Source: Rhipicephalus microplus
Lineage: Eukaryota; Arthropoda; Arachnida; Ixodida; Ixodidae
NCBI RefSeq assembly: GCF_043290135.1
Contig: NC_134700.1
Coordinates: 239,143,588 to 239,207,587 of the forward strand
DNA length: 64,000 nucleotides
Direction: 5' to 3'
The notes under the pieces were generated by a model, which did no database searches, was not told where the DNA came from, and worked only from the letters and a program-made list of their open reading frames with translations. Of the stretch, positions 20,240 to 32,872 are shown piece after piece (the stretch's first letter is position 1; the number at the start of each line of letters is the position of its first letter). A program made the translations under genes and the position numbers.

Positions 20240-22892
20240 TCGCTCTCGTACAATTTCTATTCCTCAACCCTAGTGCAGGATGACATACAGAATCCGAGCA
20301 TCTGGTTAACATGTCTGCCTTTTTTTTCTCTTGTTTCTCTCTCTCTTTTGATTGATACAAGACTATAACATTTTGTGGTTAACCTTCTTCTACTCCCCCC
20401 CCCCCTCCCGCCAAAAACAAATCACAGTCGCTAAGAACAACCGACGCTTAAGCGATATATTTTTTTTCTCGTTTAGTAATGTAAAAAGTCTGAATTAGTT
20501 TTTTTGGCTAGCGGTTCTTTGTGATTTCAAGGTATCTTTCTTTCAGAAATAAAGATCACTCGGTAGCAAGCTGCTACTTTGTTTACTTTTACAGGACCAT
20601 ATTTACTGTAAAAAGGATCCACATAGGTATGAGAGAGCGCAATGCTACAGCAATCAAGGGCCTTGGTTTCAGTCCTCAAATATACCTGTTTTTAACTTTG
20701 AAGCCTTATTTTCAAGATGGGCATTTGAATTTTCTTTCCATCTTCATATGAAACACTCGGAAGAATGAAAATCGGCTGTACACTTCTCTTTAAGACAGCG
20801 TAGGATCTTATAAGAAGACAGGAGAATAAGATGATTTTTGACGTGTGCAAATAACGAGGCACATTCTATTAGCGTATCTTGTTAGGAAAATGAGTAGGCG
20901 CAACATTACAAGCATGCATAACCTGTTCTAGAAATCAGGCTGCGCCCAATACTACGAAGCAAGTAAAACGTGACCTATTCAATCTAAATTGGCTCAGCGA
21001 ATTAGTACACAGCATAGTCTCCCATAGCAATGTGCGCGACGACTAAGACCCTAAAAATGTCGAGTGATGCTTCACACAATAGTTGTTGATATTCGCTCTT
21101 GCATTTCATTCACATAAGTGATATGAGAATTGTTACTCTCTCTTGATAATGATGCGCATAAGAGCTGCTTGACAATTACTTCTGACATGGCTATACATCC
21201 GTTTGTATAGTTTGAACGGGAGCCTCTTCGGTGTTTTTTAGCGCTAACTGCTAATTACGAAGAGTTTTGAAAAGTCGAACATTATAGTAGTCATTAAAAC
21301 GTTCCACCATTCAGTGCATGTCACAGAGTATCTGGGTATCACATCGGGCTCCCTGAAGAGCGAACAATTGGTCACGAAAGTATCCATGTAGTTACTAAAG
21401 TATATCTCACAAGATTCAGTATATGTACGTGCTCATGTTCACAGTGACGCATTCAGCTGGATAACTCAGCCAGTAATGCTCACCTGTTCATAAGAGATGT
21501 GTGCATAGTAAATATGGCTGCGCCCACAACTGTAGCGGAAGCGATACAGACATAAAGCCGCATGTCTTTTAAACCACTTATGCTGTGTTATTCTCAATTG
21601 GCATCAATCAAAAACAGTTCATGGCGTTACTGTACGTTTTTGCTGAATAGGCGACGCAATTACGGCAGCACTTATGCCAGTTCTGAATATTTTAGCTGTG
21701 GTTTTGAAACAACAATGAAAGAAGTAAAAGAGCAGAAAGGAGCAGAAAGAATAGGTAGCCCGAAGAACTTGACACCTTCGTTATTCATGTGCCCACCACG
21801 TGCACTTGAAAAAAAAAAAACTATACCTAAAGTGAAAGAAAAGCGCGAGTTGGTTTTTGTGACAGCCGACAGACGTTACCTATATATCATGCACAGGAAA
21901 AACACAGTACACGCAGTCAGACGCGGCTACACGGCGCCAGAATTTTTATGCAAAGTGCTCGCCAGAGATCATGGCTGGTGTCGCCGGTTCCTCTCGGAGT
22001 CGTAACTTCTCGCTGGCCACGCCACCTAACATAATATCCAATAAGGGGGAGTGCCGTTCCTTTTCACTCTGCTCTTCTCGTACAGGGAGAAAAAAAATAT
22101 ATGAAGATGGTTCTTTCACGTTACGTATCCAGCGAGACTAAAAGAGATCGTCTAGTCTGCTCGAAAATGGCCCCACATTCGTTTTTTTTTTGTTATTTCC
22201 CCTCGTCCTATACTTGTGTTTTATCAAGATTCTCAGCCTCCGCCCTGAAGACGTACGACTCCACACACTCTCACAAAAGGGGGCCGTGCTCGTTCCTTAC
22301 AACTGCAGCTCGGGTTTGCGACAGAGCGTTGCTCGTCGTAAAAGACCTCTACCTCTTTCAGCAATCACAGCCAGCCTTTTTTTCTTCGGTCTCGTCGTCG
22401 CGTTCGGACTTCGTTGTGGGAATGGTGCTGCTAAACTGACGCAATCAATGAATGTGATCCGCCGTCACGACCTCTTTGTATTTCCTTGCTCCGTCGCTCT
22501 TACTTCAGCCCAGATCGAAGCCGTATGTGTTGAGAGGGCCTTTTTTTTCGTACACAGGTGTATTCTAACAGCTTTTAGTTCCGTAATCCCCATTGCTGCC
22601 CTCCGATGACCGCTGATTTTCGACCCCCAAGTCACTTACTTTGTCTTCGATCAGCCATTGTTGAGCAATATGGTGTCGTTTGCTTAAGGCGTCGTGTCGC
22701 GGTTTTATGGCGTATTGCCATTTCACGGGAATTGAGGAGCTCAACAGTGTTGAAGAGCAGCCTTTTACAGGTAATGGCTCATCTAAAGCTTATGGAAGCT
22801 TTGTGCATGCCTTGGCACAGCTACTGGAAATATATGGGGAGAGAGTGAGGGAATGAGATCACGAGATTAGGTTTTCTATCCTGCAATGGGGG
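20240..22892. other. No gene recognised
   Basis: A C-run (20395-20405) and several short frames occur. A 147-codon frame at 21562-22005 has no domain, no support from composition and no good start context, so I do not call it. The 22.0-22.6 kb part is CT-rich like the stretch at 11.5 kb. Confidence 0.35.
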
Positions 22893-22985
22893 TCCATCTT
22901 GCTAGGAAGCGCAGCCACTATTACAACGAACACACAACACAAGCGTGTTCGTTGTAATAGTGGCTGCGCTTCCTAGCAAGATGGA
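22893..22985. repeat. Perfect 41-bp inverted repeat with an 11-base loop
   Basis: Bases 22893-22933 and 22945-22985 are exact reverse complements (41 of 41), separated by ACAACACAAGC. The sequence TGCAATGGGG lies just left of the palindrome and again in direct orientation near 23023. I cannot assign it to a known element. Confidence 0.95.
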
Positions 22986-23834
22986 TCCTTACCAACTGGC
23001 CCGATACAATTGTTTATTGAGTTGCAATGGGGGAGGACAAATGGGACATAATTTAAAGGAAACGAAAACAACCGTGCGAAATTGTCCCAAATGCTTCATG
23101 CTCAAGATATATCCAGAATGTATTTGAACGATTACCTTTTTTTTTTTGTTAGACGGCGGCGCTTCATCCGGTCACGCAAATTTTTATTTCCTGTAAAAAA
23201 ACAATTTTATTTTGCAAACGAAAATGTATTATTCCGGTTTCCACCAACACAGCATTGTCGTATTTATGTCACGGATATGACATCAAAAAAAAAAGACACA
23301 CAAGATGATAAAGAGAAGATTGGCTGTGTATCTTGGTGCTTTGCTGCAGATGTCGTAGAAAGACGATAGCCTTCTGCTGGTCGAGCAGCCATTTATCTTT
23401 TGTCTTGCTTCGCACAGTGTCTCCTCTATGTTGAACTTGCCTCATCTGGCTGGCATTGATTAAATAGAGGAGGTGCTGCATGAGCTATGGAGGCCATCTG
23501 GCAGTGCTGTCGGAAAACAAGAGCTTGTGCAGAACCCAGGGTCACTGCCAGTTGGCATCACCGCATCGTCAGAAGAGCGCTTTTTTGTGCATAGCGACGC
23601 ATTCTCAGCGCACAGCGTAAAACACACCAGCATCTTAAGAATTACGTGTCTATGTATTTTCTAAGAAAGCAACACATCACCTAATCCTTTCGTACTGATT
23701 TTGCTCCTCAGATGTGCGTATTATTTGCTTTTTGATTGACAATGTTCATAAGTATACATATGAACGCAGCCAACAGTTGAAGATAGCTGGGAGTTCAGCA
23801 AGTACGTAAACTTCGGCCCGTCGGCTGAATCATG
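22986..23834. other. No gene recognised
   Basis: Short frames only. Near 23411-23474 the words CCTCTAT and ATAGAGG form a weak palindrome. Confidence 0.3.
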
Positions 23835-23905
23835 TTACAGACTGACAGACAGACCTAAATATCTGCGTTGAATTATTCGAAGAAAGTCTATCGTCTTAAA
23901 ACAAA
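23835..23905 (-). repeat. Interspersed repeat shared with 14439-14508
   Basis: The minus strand reads TTTTAAGACGATAGACTTTC then CTGTCTGTCAGTCTG, matching the block at 14439 with scattered substitutions. Confidence 0.5.
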
Positions 23906-24882
23906 GTTTAATCAATGGGAGTCGCATCCACGACTACTCATTTTGCGACACCAGGTGGTGGGACCGTTATCCATCCTGCCCCGGACACACACTCTGGAGT
24001 CGTTACAAACACGGATTTTGCATCACATTTCGCGCTGACAGTGCTCTTTATCGGCGGGGTAATGTCGTCCTTCGAAAGTGGTAAAGTGAGGTAGTTTGTC
24101 ATGACTATAGTTAGTCACCACAATCCTGCAACGCGTCGGTGCTACGCGTCTATTCCATTCGGCACATTTCAAACAGTAGAAGTGATTTTGTCAATGCCTC
24201 AGCACATTGCGAAGTGGTGACCTTAGCCGAACCGTTGGTCTCGCGTCGCCAAAAATACGTCCACGACACGCACCTTCCTTGCCATACGGTAACACCGCGT
24301 TCTCCGCCTACGGTCCCCGCGAGGAAAAACGCGGCTGAGCAACAGGCGTGACACAAAGCGCATCAATCCCCTCTAGTCATACCACTGTGTTCAATCTCCT
24401 CTACCCCGTGTATTGTAGCAAACTGGACTTAGTATAGGTAACCTCGCTACCTTTCTGATGTTTTTTCTTCTCTTTCAATAACAGTAAGGGCTGCGAGATG
24501 GCAACCTTATAGCGTATGGCTTCTGCGTGCAGTCCGCAACTTTTTTCTAGCTCACACGCAGCCTTCTTTGATTACGCTCATCGACGCACATACTAGGTCC
24601 CACATGGGTTCGTTTAATTCTTGCTGATGAATGTTAGCCATCAAGATGGAGATGTAGGCCCAAACTTCAGCGTGGGTTCATTAATATAAACGGTTATGAG
24701 TGCCCAGCCCCAATACATATTCTGCAAACATTTTACGTAAATGTACAGGAAACATTCAGGTACTTCGGTGAGAACAACTTTTACTTCATGATGTACATAT
24801 TGTTATCAAGCAGAGATCAACCATCTTGTATTTGATAATTTACGCACTCAACTGAATGAGTCCAGGCCACGCTGTAAACAAG
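23906..24882. other. No gene recognised
   Basis: No domain, RNA gene or repeat was recognised. Confidence 0.35.
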
Positions 24883-25076
24883 TAATTTAGGGGTGGACAC
24901 TTCGCCCAACGGCGCGTCCGGATAATGTTCGGTTCTTTCCTCCTATTGGCCCCCTTGTAGCAGCGCCCCCCCCCCCCCCCTTCCAACGCAGCGGCGGCCT
25001 GGTGCATGTACTAAAGTCGAACATTACCTGGGCACGCTCTTCGACGGGGCGAACGGAGCATGTTCACACCTAAATT
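24883..25076. mobile_element. Foldback, MITE-like element
   Basis: The two ends are imperfect inverted repeats: TAATTTAGGGGTGGACAC on the left pairs with the complement of GTTCACACCTAAATTT on the right. The pairing resumes inside, where GCGCGTCCGGATAATGTTCG matches the complement of the block ending GGGCACGC near 25035. The central part holds a 15-base C run (24966-24980). No coding capacity. The superfamily is unknown. Confidence 0.6.
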
Positions 25077-25944
25077 TTTCCTACACCGTAGTGCAGACCA
25101 TGTATGCCACTTTGTGCAAATGTGTTCTCTTTGTTCAAAATTACACAGATCGCATTCATTTAGGACCCTAGTACTTGTGTTGCAAGCCGCCGTTCAGCAA
25201 GCAGTGCTTCGTTAGCAGACGTCATGCATGACAGCGTGCGGGGATGAACGTTCGAGTGCCCGTAGTAGACTATCTGTAAATACAATATTGGACGCAATTC
25301 TGCGGAGTTTCTCTTCCCTACTTGTGTCTCTGTGTTGATTGAACCTTCAAGTGCGTAGGATAGGAAATACTTGAGGTATTGATGCCTCCTTTATAACAGT
25401 CGTCGTTGGATTACAAGAAAATCACTAATGACGTCACCAACCCGATCAAATTCAGAGCCGTATCTGTGAGTAAAAAATTTTCTTTCGCTCTTTTGATAGA
25501 GGGGTCTCACTCCTACTTATAGATAGCTATTGTAAACGAGGATATGAATGGCATAGCCATGTGACAACATGAAGATGTTTGTACCGAAACATTACTATAT
25601 TTTATTTACTAATAGGTGCGTGGTCTCAGAGAACTCCTTTGAAACCAGGTCTTAATACTAAACCTGCACATGCCGTCTTGATCTGTTCAAGATTTTGTTA
25701 GTTGAATTGCTGCCATGAGTTCATAAAAAATTGTGGACAGGAAACATTTATATTGGGACGAACCACAAGTGAAACCGTATTCGTGTTGTGGTTCTCGATG
25801 ATAATCGGGTTGTTCTGCTTGTGGGAGCCGGCTGTGCCGCCTTAGCAGCTTCTGTGTCTCGCCGTACTGCTGCAACATCTTCACTATTTTTTTCCGACTC
25901 CCTTGCCCGTCTCCAACCATGTTAAGCGTCCTATTGGAATGAGT
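25077..25944. other. No gene recognised
   Basis: A minus-strand frame of 77 codons at 25687-25920 is Gln/Arg-rich, but a second frame over the same bases looks equally protein-like. I cannot support either. Confidence 0.3.
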
Positions 25945-25959
25945 CCGATGCTATAGTGC

Positions 25960-26198
25960 GCCCTGCCGCGGTGGTCTAGTGGCTAAGGTACTCGGCTGCT
26001 GACCCGCAGCTCTCGGGTTCAAATCCCGGCTGCGGCGGCTGCATTTCCGATGGAGGCGGAAATGTCGTAGGCCCGTGTGCTCAGATTTGGGCGCACGTTA
26101 AAGAACCCCAGGTGGTCAAAATTTCCGGAGCCCTCCACTATGGCGTCTCTCATAATCATATGGTGGTTTTGGGACGTTACATCCCACAAATCAATCAA
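25960..26198 (+). mobile_element. Full-length Ruka-like SINE, 15-bp target-site duplication
   Basis: Head, body and AATC tail are all present and close to the copy at 3655. The A box is TGGTCTAGTGG and the B box GGTTCAAATCC. A perfect 15-bp direct repeat, CCGATGCTATAGTGC, flanks it at 25945-25959 and 26199-26213, so this is a relatively young insertion. Confidence 0.92.
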
Positions 26199-26213
26199 CC
26201 GATGCTATAGTGC

Positions 26214-28753
26214 TTTTATAACAGTGTAAACAGGGACTGTGCCTTAGAATATTCAGGCCTGATATTCACACGACGTGGTTACAAGCCTCTTGCAAGCACC
26301 ACTCTGTGCATTCATATTATGAAATATATTAATGCAAAAACTTTCCTTTGCTGTCTGGTATTTCCTGTATGCAAAAGATCTCAACGTATGCCGTATTTGC
26401 CAACCTACCCATATTACAATAATGGCTCTTGCAACGTGTGAACTAATACGCTTACTTTACAGAAGGCGACTGTGCTTGCTATAAAGGAGAAGCACGAGAA
26501 TTCGCGCTTCCCCTTTATGGCCGTTCAAGCTGCTTATATCGCAGGTCATGCACACAAGGTATACGAGTATTTTGGCAGGATTTAAGCAAAAAATGACACA
26601 ACCACCACTTTTAAATCTTCAGCGTTATTTTGATTTTTTTCACGTAAAACTAAACCCCTGTCTTGACCACGGCTACATGCTGCATCATAAGAACCATTTC
26701 ACGAGCGTAAGACGGGCTTCAGTACCAAGACAAAGAAGTTTGTGCTACTGCACCAGCCTATAGAGACGCGGTAGCCACTCGACTGACCTTAGTCTGGCTG
26801 TATAATCCATTCTCAGATTATGCCAGCCGCAGCAGAGCGTGTCACCACAGGGCTTCTATGCAGTGGCCTACGCTTAGACGAAAACTACAACACAGTGTGC
26901 AATGTAGGAGGCTTTGCGAGAAGCCTGAAAACCTCTTCAAAAATCCATGATTATAGCGAAAGTGCGAGCGCCCGTAAAACGGAAGGTGTCTGACGTTTCT
27001 CTGCCGTAAAGCAAAAAGAACGCAACAAGACTCAAGTGCATATAGGCTGCTTTTAGCAGCATTACAAAGTCAGAGGCACATATTTACTTTAGAGGAAGCT
27101 GCCTACCTGTGCACCGTACAGTGGCCGCACGAGGTACGCAACTTGGCCTTCTCTCTGCTGTCATCACAATTCCGGAGGCCCTTTGTAACATTATATCACA
27201 TGTCCAGAAATATGATCGTGGCGTTTATATAGGGCTAAAGCATGGATTGTACGGGAGTGGGTGCGAACGCCCCACCCTTTATCAGTATTTTGCATGGGCA
27301 CAAAACTTGTGTGTGCGAGCTTGAAATAGCCGCGATTATAACTTACATTTCATGGTAACTTATTGTACATTCCAAAACTCACTTTATACAGATACATGCC
27401 TATTAAAAACTTTTCGCTTCTGCGCAATATATTTATTTCGAGGCTACGATCGGAGCGTGTTCCCCAAAGAACAGTCGTTACACTCGGTCAGCACAAGCCG
27501 TAGAAATGGCACCTGCTCAGCACATCTCGAAATGCAAGCGGATTGGAACTCACGTTTTCGACGGCCGCCTATCTCAGTAAGACGCTTGACCAATAAAAAA
27601 AAAACTGCTGCCGTTTGATTCGCCCAACTCCGTCTGAAAAGAGATTTCTGCTGTCTTTTTTTCGGCCTGAAACCATTCTTGATCAAAGTAAACGTTGTCA
27701 AGCATTTCCACGGTTGGAGTAGGGAAAAAAAGGTTGTGATGGGGCACATTGCCTTATCTTCCTCTCCGCCTTTCATGTCTTTATCGCAAAATGTAGCGAG
27801 GAGCCCTAACTCATTTCTGGAGATGGAGCGAGTGCTATTAAAATGCGATTACGGAAAACGAATTACCGATGCCCCGTTCCGCCTCATCGGCATTTCTTAC
27901 AAGAAGCAGCTTACGCCTTTGTGTGAGAGCGACATTTTCTGATGCCGTTTCCGGCTTATTCCTAAGAATTTTCTGCCGGTATGTTTGTTTCTTTTTCTCA
28001 ACCCTTCCGAAATCTTCCCATTCATCGCCGCATTTCATCGCCGAACGGGGGAAAAAAAGAGAAAGAAAAAGCCGTTACGCAAACCTGGAGTGTGAAGGCT
28101 GGGACAGTTTCATTTTTTTCAGCCTAAAATTTCAAAATACTTCGACATATCTCACTGAATTTCAAACGAGTGATAGTTGAATTCAAACATAAACAGTACG
28201 AAGCATGCTCCGCATGCACTTACACCTTCTATACTCTCCATCATCACCATCTCCTTTACACACACTCACACTGACCTGCTGTGTTTTTATGCGCTCGTTT
28301 CTTGTGATCCTTCAACCTTGTGCTGAGTGCACAATTTGCAAAAGCGGAAGCAGCAGCTGCTACGAGCTTCTTCTCAAGATGCGTTCGTGTGCGCAAGCAT
28401 TTTCCCGCTCAACCGAATCGCCTCAGAATGAAGCCTCGACTAAAGGACGAATGTTTCAATCCTTTCTCTGTTTGCCTACTGCTATATTGTATGTTTTATC
28501 AGTTTTCATATGTTGCAGCTTTTACAAATATTTGTTCTCATGACATTACATGGTCTGATACGCTTGCACAATCGAATCGTTTATTTAGGCGTTGCGATGC
28601 CGAGATTTTATCCTTTGAACAGGTTCGGATTCGCAGCATTAGCGTTGAAAAGTGTGATAAAAAAGGGTAAGAAAAAGGCAGAATATGCGAAGAAAGAACT
28701 CGGACGTCTTGTTCGTTTTTTCTTACTTTGCATTTATATATATATTTGTATAA
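26214..28753. other. No gene recognised
   Basis: Short, mutually overlapping frames on both strands (27.4-28.0 kb and 28.2-28.7 kb) lack domains. Nothing repetitive was noticed. Confidence 0.35.
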
Positions 28754-28754
28754 T

Positions 28755-28785
<31 letters not shown>

Positions 28786-28786
28786 G
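28754..28786. repeat. TG repeat running into an 18-base G run
   Basis: Eight TG units are followed by 18 consecutive G at 28769-28786, then TGGGTGCATGCATGC. Confidence 0.95.
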
Positions 28787-28899
28787 TGGGTGCATGCATG
28801 CACATTGTTCTGCAATGCGGTTTTCCCTTCACGTTCTTGTGCTTTCAGAATGGTCAGCTCGGGTGTTCAGTTTTAGATGCAAAGCAGCTCTTTGGCTAG

Positions 28900-29139
28900 C
28901 CTGTGTAACGCTGTCCGTCCGTGTCTTCGTGCCAATACGCCGCACTACGCAAACCTCACCGCAGGTGTTAGAGCGGTGCCAAGTTGGTCACGCCTTCCCT
29001 CACAGTGCGCGGGGACGTCACTCTCTCCCTCGCGTGCCGCGCGCTTGCCACGTGTCACCTCTCTCACGCTTCACCCTCTTCACTGTTCGCAACGTTTGAG
29101 CTACATCGAGTGAACACTCTTTCGGCTCATTTATCCGCC
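28900..29139 (+). promoter_or_regulatory. CpG-rich stretch upstream of a possible first exon
   Basis: GC- and CpG-rich sequence directly before the ATG at 29140. No TATA box is visible. It could be the promoter and 5' UTR of a housekeeping-type gene or the 5' end of an unknown transposon. Confidence 0.25.
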
Positions 29140-29295
29140 ATGGAGAGGATGCCGGAAAGCGAAGCTCCTTCGCCCGCCGAAACACGCGCCGAAGCGATCT
29201 GGGCTAATCCTGCCTTGGTCGGCGATGCGAGAGTTAGCGAAGCCGATCGCGTTCGCGAATGGCGACGTCGCGCCGGAAACACCGACGAGGTGTGA
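29140..29295 (+). CDS. Possible first coding exon or transposon fragment, function unknown
   Basis: The ATG sits in a strong Kozak context (CCGCCATGG). The 51-codon frame is rich in Ala, Glu and Arg and contains ADRVREWRRR. It ends at a TGA (29293-29295) that overlaps a plausible splice donor (GAG|GTGTGAG, exon end 29289, phase 0). After a shift of frame the motif recurs as RVKNADRVRAQR (about 29355-29390), suggesting either one longer Arg-rich repeat protein broken by a frameshift, or an exon ending at the donor. I do not recognise the family. Confidence 0.3.
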   Translation: MERMPESEAPSPAETRAEAIWANPALVGDARVSEADRVREWRRRAGNTDEV

Positions 29296-30023
29296 GCCAC
29301 GGAAACCTAGCGCAAGCGTCCGTCGCGAAAGACAAACGACATGACAAGACGCGAGTCAAAAACGCTGATCGTGTCCGTGCGCAACGCTGCTGCTTCGCAT
29401 CACATCAGGGTTCCCTTTGGGAAGATGCGATTTTTTTTCTTGTTGCAGGAACTATTCATTCACATTTGCTCAGCGCTCTTGCATCATATTTTCTTACGTG
29501 GCGATTTCGATTTAGGCTTCAATGTATGAAAAATGTCCCATGTAACGGAATTGGGAAGTTATAATTGATGGTCCACCTTATGAGCATCAGGTAAGCATCA
29601 GGTAGTTCATCCGTCTAGTTATTATTATATGCAGCAATGTTCAACGAACCAGGGTAGCAGTAACAGTGAGGCTATTATTTTGTCATGTGCATGACCTGCC
29701 TAGCTGTGGTAGAACTATTTAGAATCCAGATTTGGGAAATGCAGTTTTGAGCCTTTGCTAAATAGCTTGGTGTAACCTTGAATCGTGGGACGATTAGTCG
29801 TTTTACCACTTGACAAGCGCGGCAATACAACAGTGTTAAATAACATACCTAAAGATACATGAGGTGTCCCACAACAAATAACGAGGCCTACAAAGCCGCT
29901 TGTTTATTGCTATGCTGTAAATAAAGCAAGCCACACGCGTCAACTGTCACTAACTTTTTATTAGGAACCCGTTTTCCCAAAACTGTTATACATTAGAAAC
30001 ATATTGATAATCAACGAGTGTTT
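29296..30023. other. No gene recognised
   Basis: Holds the possible out-of-frame continuation to about 29390 described for 29140, then AT-rich sequence with nothing recognisable. Confidence 0.3.
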
Positions 30024-30090
30024 GTACGTAGGTCAGTGGTTAAAACACCTTCCTTAGAACCTTTGGGCATTGGGTTCACACCCGGTTGAG
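30024..30090 (+). repeat. tRNA-like sequence
   Basis: An A-box-like GTAGGTCAGTGGTTAAAAC and a B-box-like GGGTTCACACCC are spaced as in a tRNA, but the acceptor ends do not pair. Probably a pseudo-tRNA or SINE head. Confidence 0.35.
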
Positions 30091-32817
30091 TTAATAAAAT
30101 TTGTCTTGTTTTATTCATATATTTCTCTGTGGCTGTGGTAGTCTCACACGACAAGGGGATGAAAAAATGCACCGTTTTCTCATCGAGTTGGAACGGGAAT
30201 GCTCACGCATTTAATAAATCCAGCTGCCACGAAGTCGTGCGTCATGGAAGGCTCTCGGGGTGACCAATAAATGAGGTTAGGACGCAATGCCGAACTTATT
30301 GTGGTTTCCAGCGGGACGATGGCCTTAGGGGTTATTTATCCGCGCCCTATCTTCTCGCGTTCCGTCTACAAAGGCAGGTCAACAACGCCCAGCGTAGGCT
30401 TTGCCATCGAAAAGTCGAGCGTGTGCTGGAAGATTGTTTTCGCTGCCGTACCATGGTCAGGGTCCTTCACTTTTGCTCATACATTGGTCAGCAAACAGCT
30501 TCTCTCACTCTATACATAAAAAAAAAAATGTTGAGAAGAAACAGCGTGACAGCAGCTTTATTCGCCATACCAGGGAAGAGAGATGTGTCGAGGAGAGGAT
30601 GCCGAGAAAGCTAAAAGAAAGGAGGTAAGGGTGTCGTTTTCCTAAGAAATGTTTCTTCTGCCCCGCGGCTCCACTGTTTTCATATCTACCCAGTGCATGT
30701 TTACTCGCACCGAGTGAGACTCTGTTCGGAGCCTTTTTTTCTGCCCAAGCTCAATTTGCTCCAAGCTCCTTCGTTCCCTCGTAGCATCTGCTTTTTTGCT
30801 TTTTTTACTCTTCAGCATTCGAATTCTAAACGTCGCCTTGCAAAATAAAGGATATTTTGTTTTTGCGTTATACGTGTTTTATTTATTTCTCATTCTTCAC
30901 ACGTGAACTTTGTTATGTCTTTTACGTTGTCTTCGCTCTTTTCTCCTTTTTCCCTGCAGGGTGTTGTGCCGACCTATCTATTCTGGCCGATCATTTATCA
31001 AGACAGCTTCGAAGTCCTTCAGCATTCGAGGACAACCTCCTTTATCCTCGACTTTTCTTCCTATTTCTCACTTACCGTTCTCTCACTTCTTCGATTTTCT
31101 TTCATCCTTCACTTTTTTTCCGTGCAATCTCTGGAAGAGCTCATTGTTGTGACTCCTTCGAAAAAAGATTAGGCGTGCTTGCGACACAAAAGTGGAGTGA
31201 GAGCAGCTTTCGCATATTGCCTTCGGAGACCATTCTCTTAACTTCATGCATGCTGGTGCTGCCACTGTGCTTGACGGTGGTTTTAAAGCTGATTACGGCT
31301 GCAAGTTGGCCATTAAAACCAAGGATCGATTCCGCCTGAAAGAGGGCTTTGAGAAAAGCATGCGTACAATATCCTGCACCCCGAAGAAAAAATAAAACTG
31401 GAAATCAACGCTCGCCGAAAGGATCTCCTATTTGAAGTACTTTGCGTAAATTTGCATTCATCACTAGCAATTTCAACATGAAAGAGATCTTCTGAATCCG
31501 TCATCCTTTGTATACTGTGAATAACTTCTTCAGAAACTTGGCTTTACAAAAATCTAGGGTAGCTTCAATCTGGTAGTGCCAAGCGTGAAGAAACAGCGGA
31601 GCTGGGCGGCATAAGTCTGCTATACAAGCCAAACCACGAGATAGCCACTTAAGCTTGGATATACCCACATCAGCAAAGAGAGTGCCCATTAACGCATAGA
31701 AAAGACTAGTTGAACTTCTGTCACCAAACTTTTTCTCACTCTCCCTCTCTTTCTGTCTTTCTTTCTCTTTCTCGCCTTCATAGGCACAACACCATGAAAC
31801 AGTGCAAGTTGTTGCGTTTTGTTAAGTGAATTTTTAGTGCCGCGGTTAGTTCTTACTTGATCTTACGTGATTATTGCTTCATGTCTAGCCATTATGCGAT
31901 TTTACGTGACTTTTAACACACTCATTCCATGCCAAACAAGCCGGTGTAAGTGATGTCTTAGTGAAGCATCAATTGAAGAGGGCAACAAGAGTGCGTACTG
32001 GCACTCTTTTTTTGTTTGTTTTTTTTTTTGCACAACCCATCGCAAGCAAGAGCTTAGAGCTCTGCCGTTTAAAGCGTAAGTCAGTTCTACATAAACCAAA
32101 ACGCTCCCCGTGCAGCTGGCAGCGATAGAGCAATGCAAAGCTTCACTGATGTCCCTTCTGCCCTCGAAAAATTGTTCTCAGATGCGCGCAATGCAGTCGC
32201 GTCTCTTCTCTTAAGTAGTCGCATACGCGTCCCGTGTTTCGCAGTTTCCCTTCTACGTCCCCTGCCACCGTTGCTCTGGAGCCGACGCCGTTTGAAGCTG
32301 AAGGTGTCTGTCGAGGCGGAACGATGCGAAATAGTGGAGCAGCGCGGCGGAACATTCGACTGATGCAGCTTCTTCCGTGCACCCGGCGTGCACGCGAGCG
32401 TGGCAGCAGGCAAACATTGACGTGATTCGCCTTTCGTAATGGCGCAGATGCACGCTGCCAAAAAGCACAGCCGTTCGTCTCTCTCGTCTGGTGGCACGCA
32501 GGTATCGCTGTCGTCTTTCGCTGATGCTGTTGTCGTTTTTTTTTTGTTTTCTGATGTGGCATGTTGTCTCTCTGCTTTCTCTTTCCAGCGATATATCGTG
32601 CCGCTGAATCGCTCTCTTTAGTAGACGCGAACCTGCACGCGCGATGCCACGCAAACGCAAGCACACGTCTCTCTAGCCCTGCCTTCTCGATTACATGCAT
32701 TGCACGTTCGCTGTTGCCGTATCACTTCGCTAGACCTCTATTTATCCTATTTTCACACCCTGTTTTTGTGCGTACGTGCACGCGCGCGTCGGAGTGTGTG
32801 CGCATGTGTGTGTGCGC
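30091..32817. other. No gene recognised; a strong splice-acceptor-like site at 30960
   Basis: At 30960 a long pyrimidine tract ends in CCCTGCAG followed by GG, and the frame after it stays open for about 70 codons to 31172. The protein is hydrophobic and unrecognised. CpG-rich sequence at 32.1-32.7 kb gives long frames on both strands, including one starting MAQMHAAKKHSRSS at 32439 just before a CAG|GTATCG donor-like site. None is supported enough to call. Confidence 0.25.
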
Positions 32818-32853
<36 letters not shown>

Positions 32854-32872
32854 TGTGTGTGTGTGTGTGTGC
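32818..32872. repeat. TG dinucleotide microsatellite, interrupted
   Basis: TG repeats with one TGATG interruption near 32852, flanked by CG and GC alternations. Confidence 0.9.

Noticed and set aside
21562..22005. 147-codon plus-strand frame
   Set aside because: No domain, mixed composition, poor start context and an A10 run inside it.
25687..25920. 77-codon minus-strand frame
   Set aside because: A second frame over the same bases looks equally plausible; no homology recognised.
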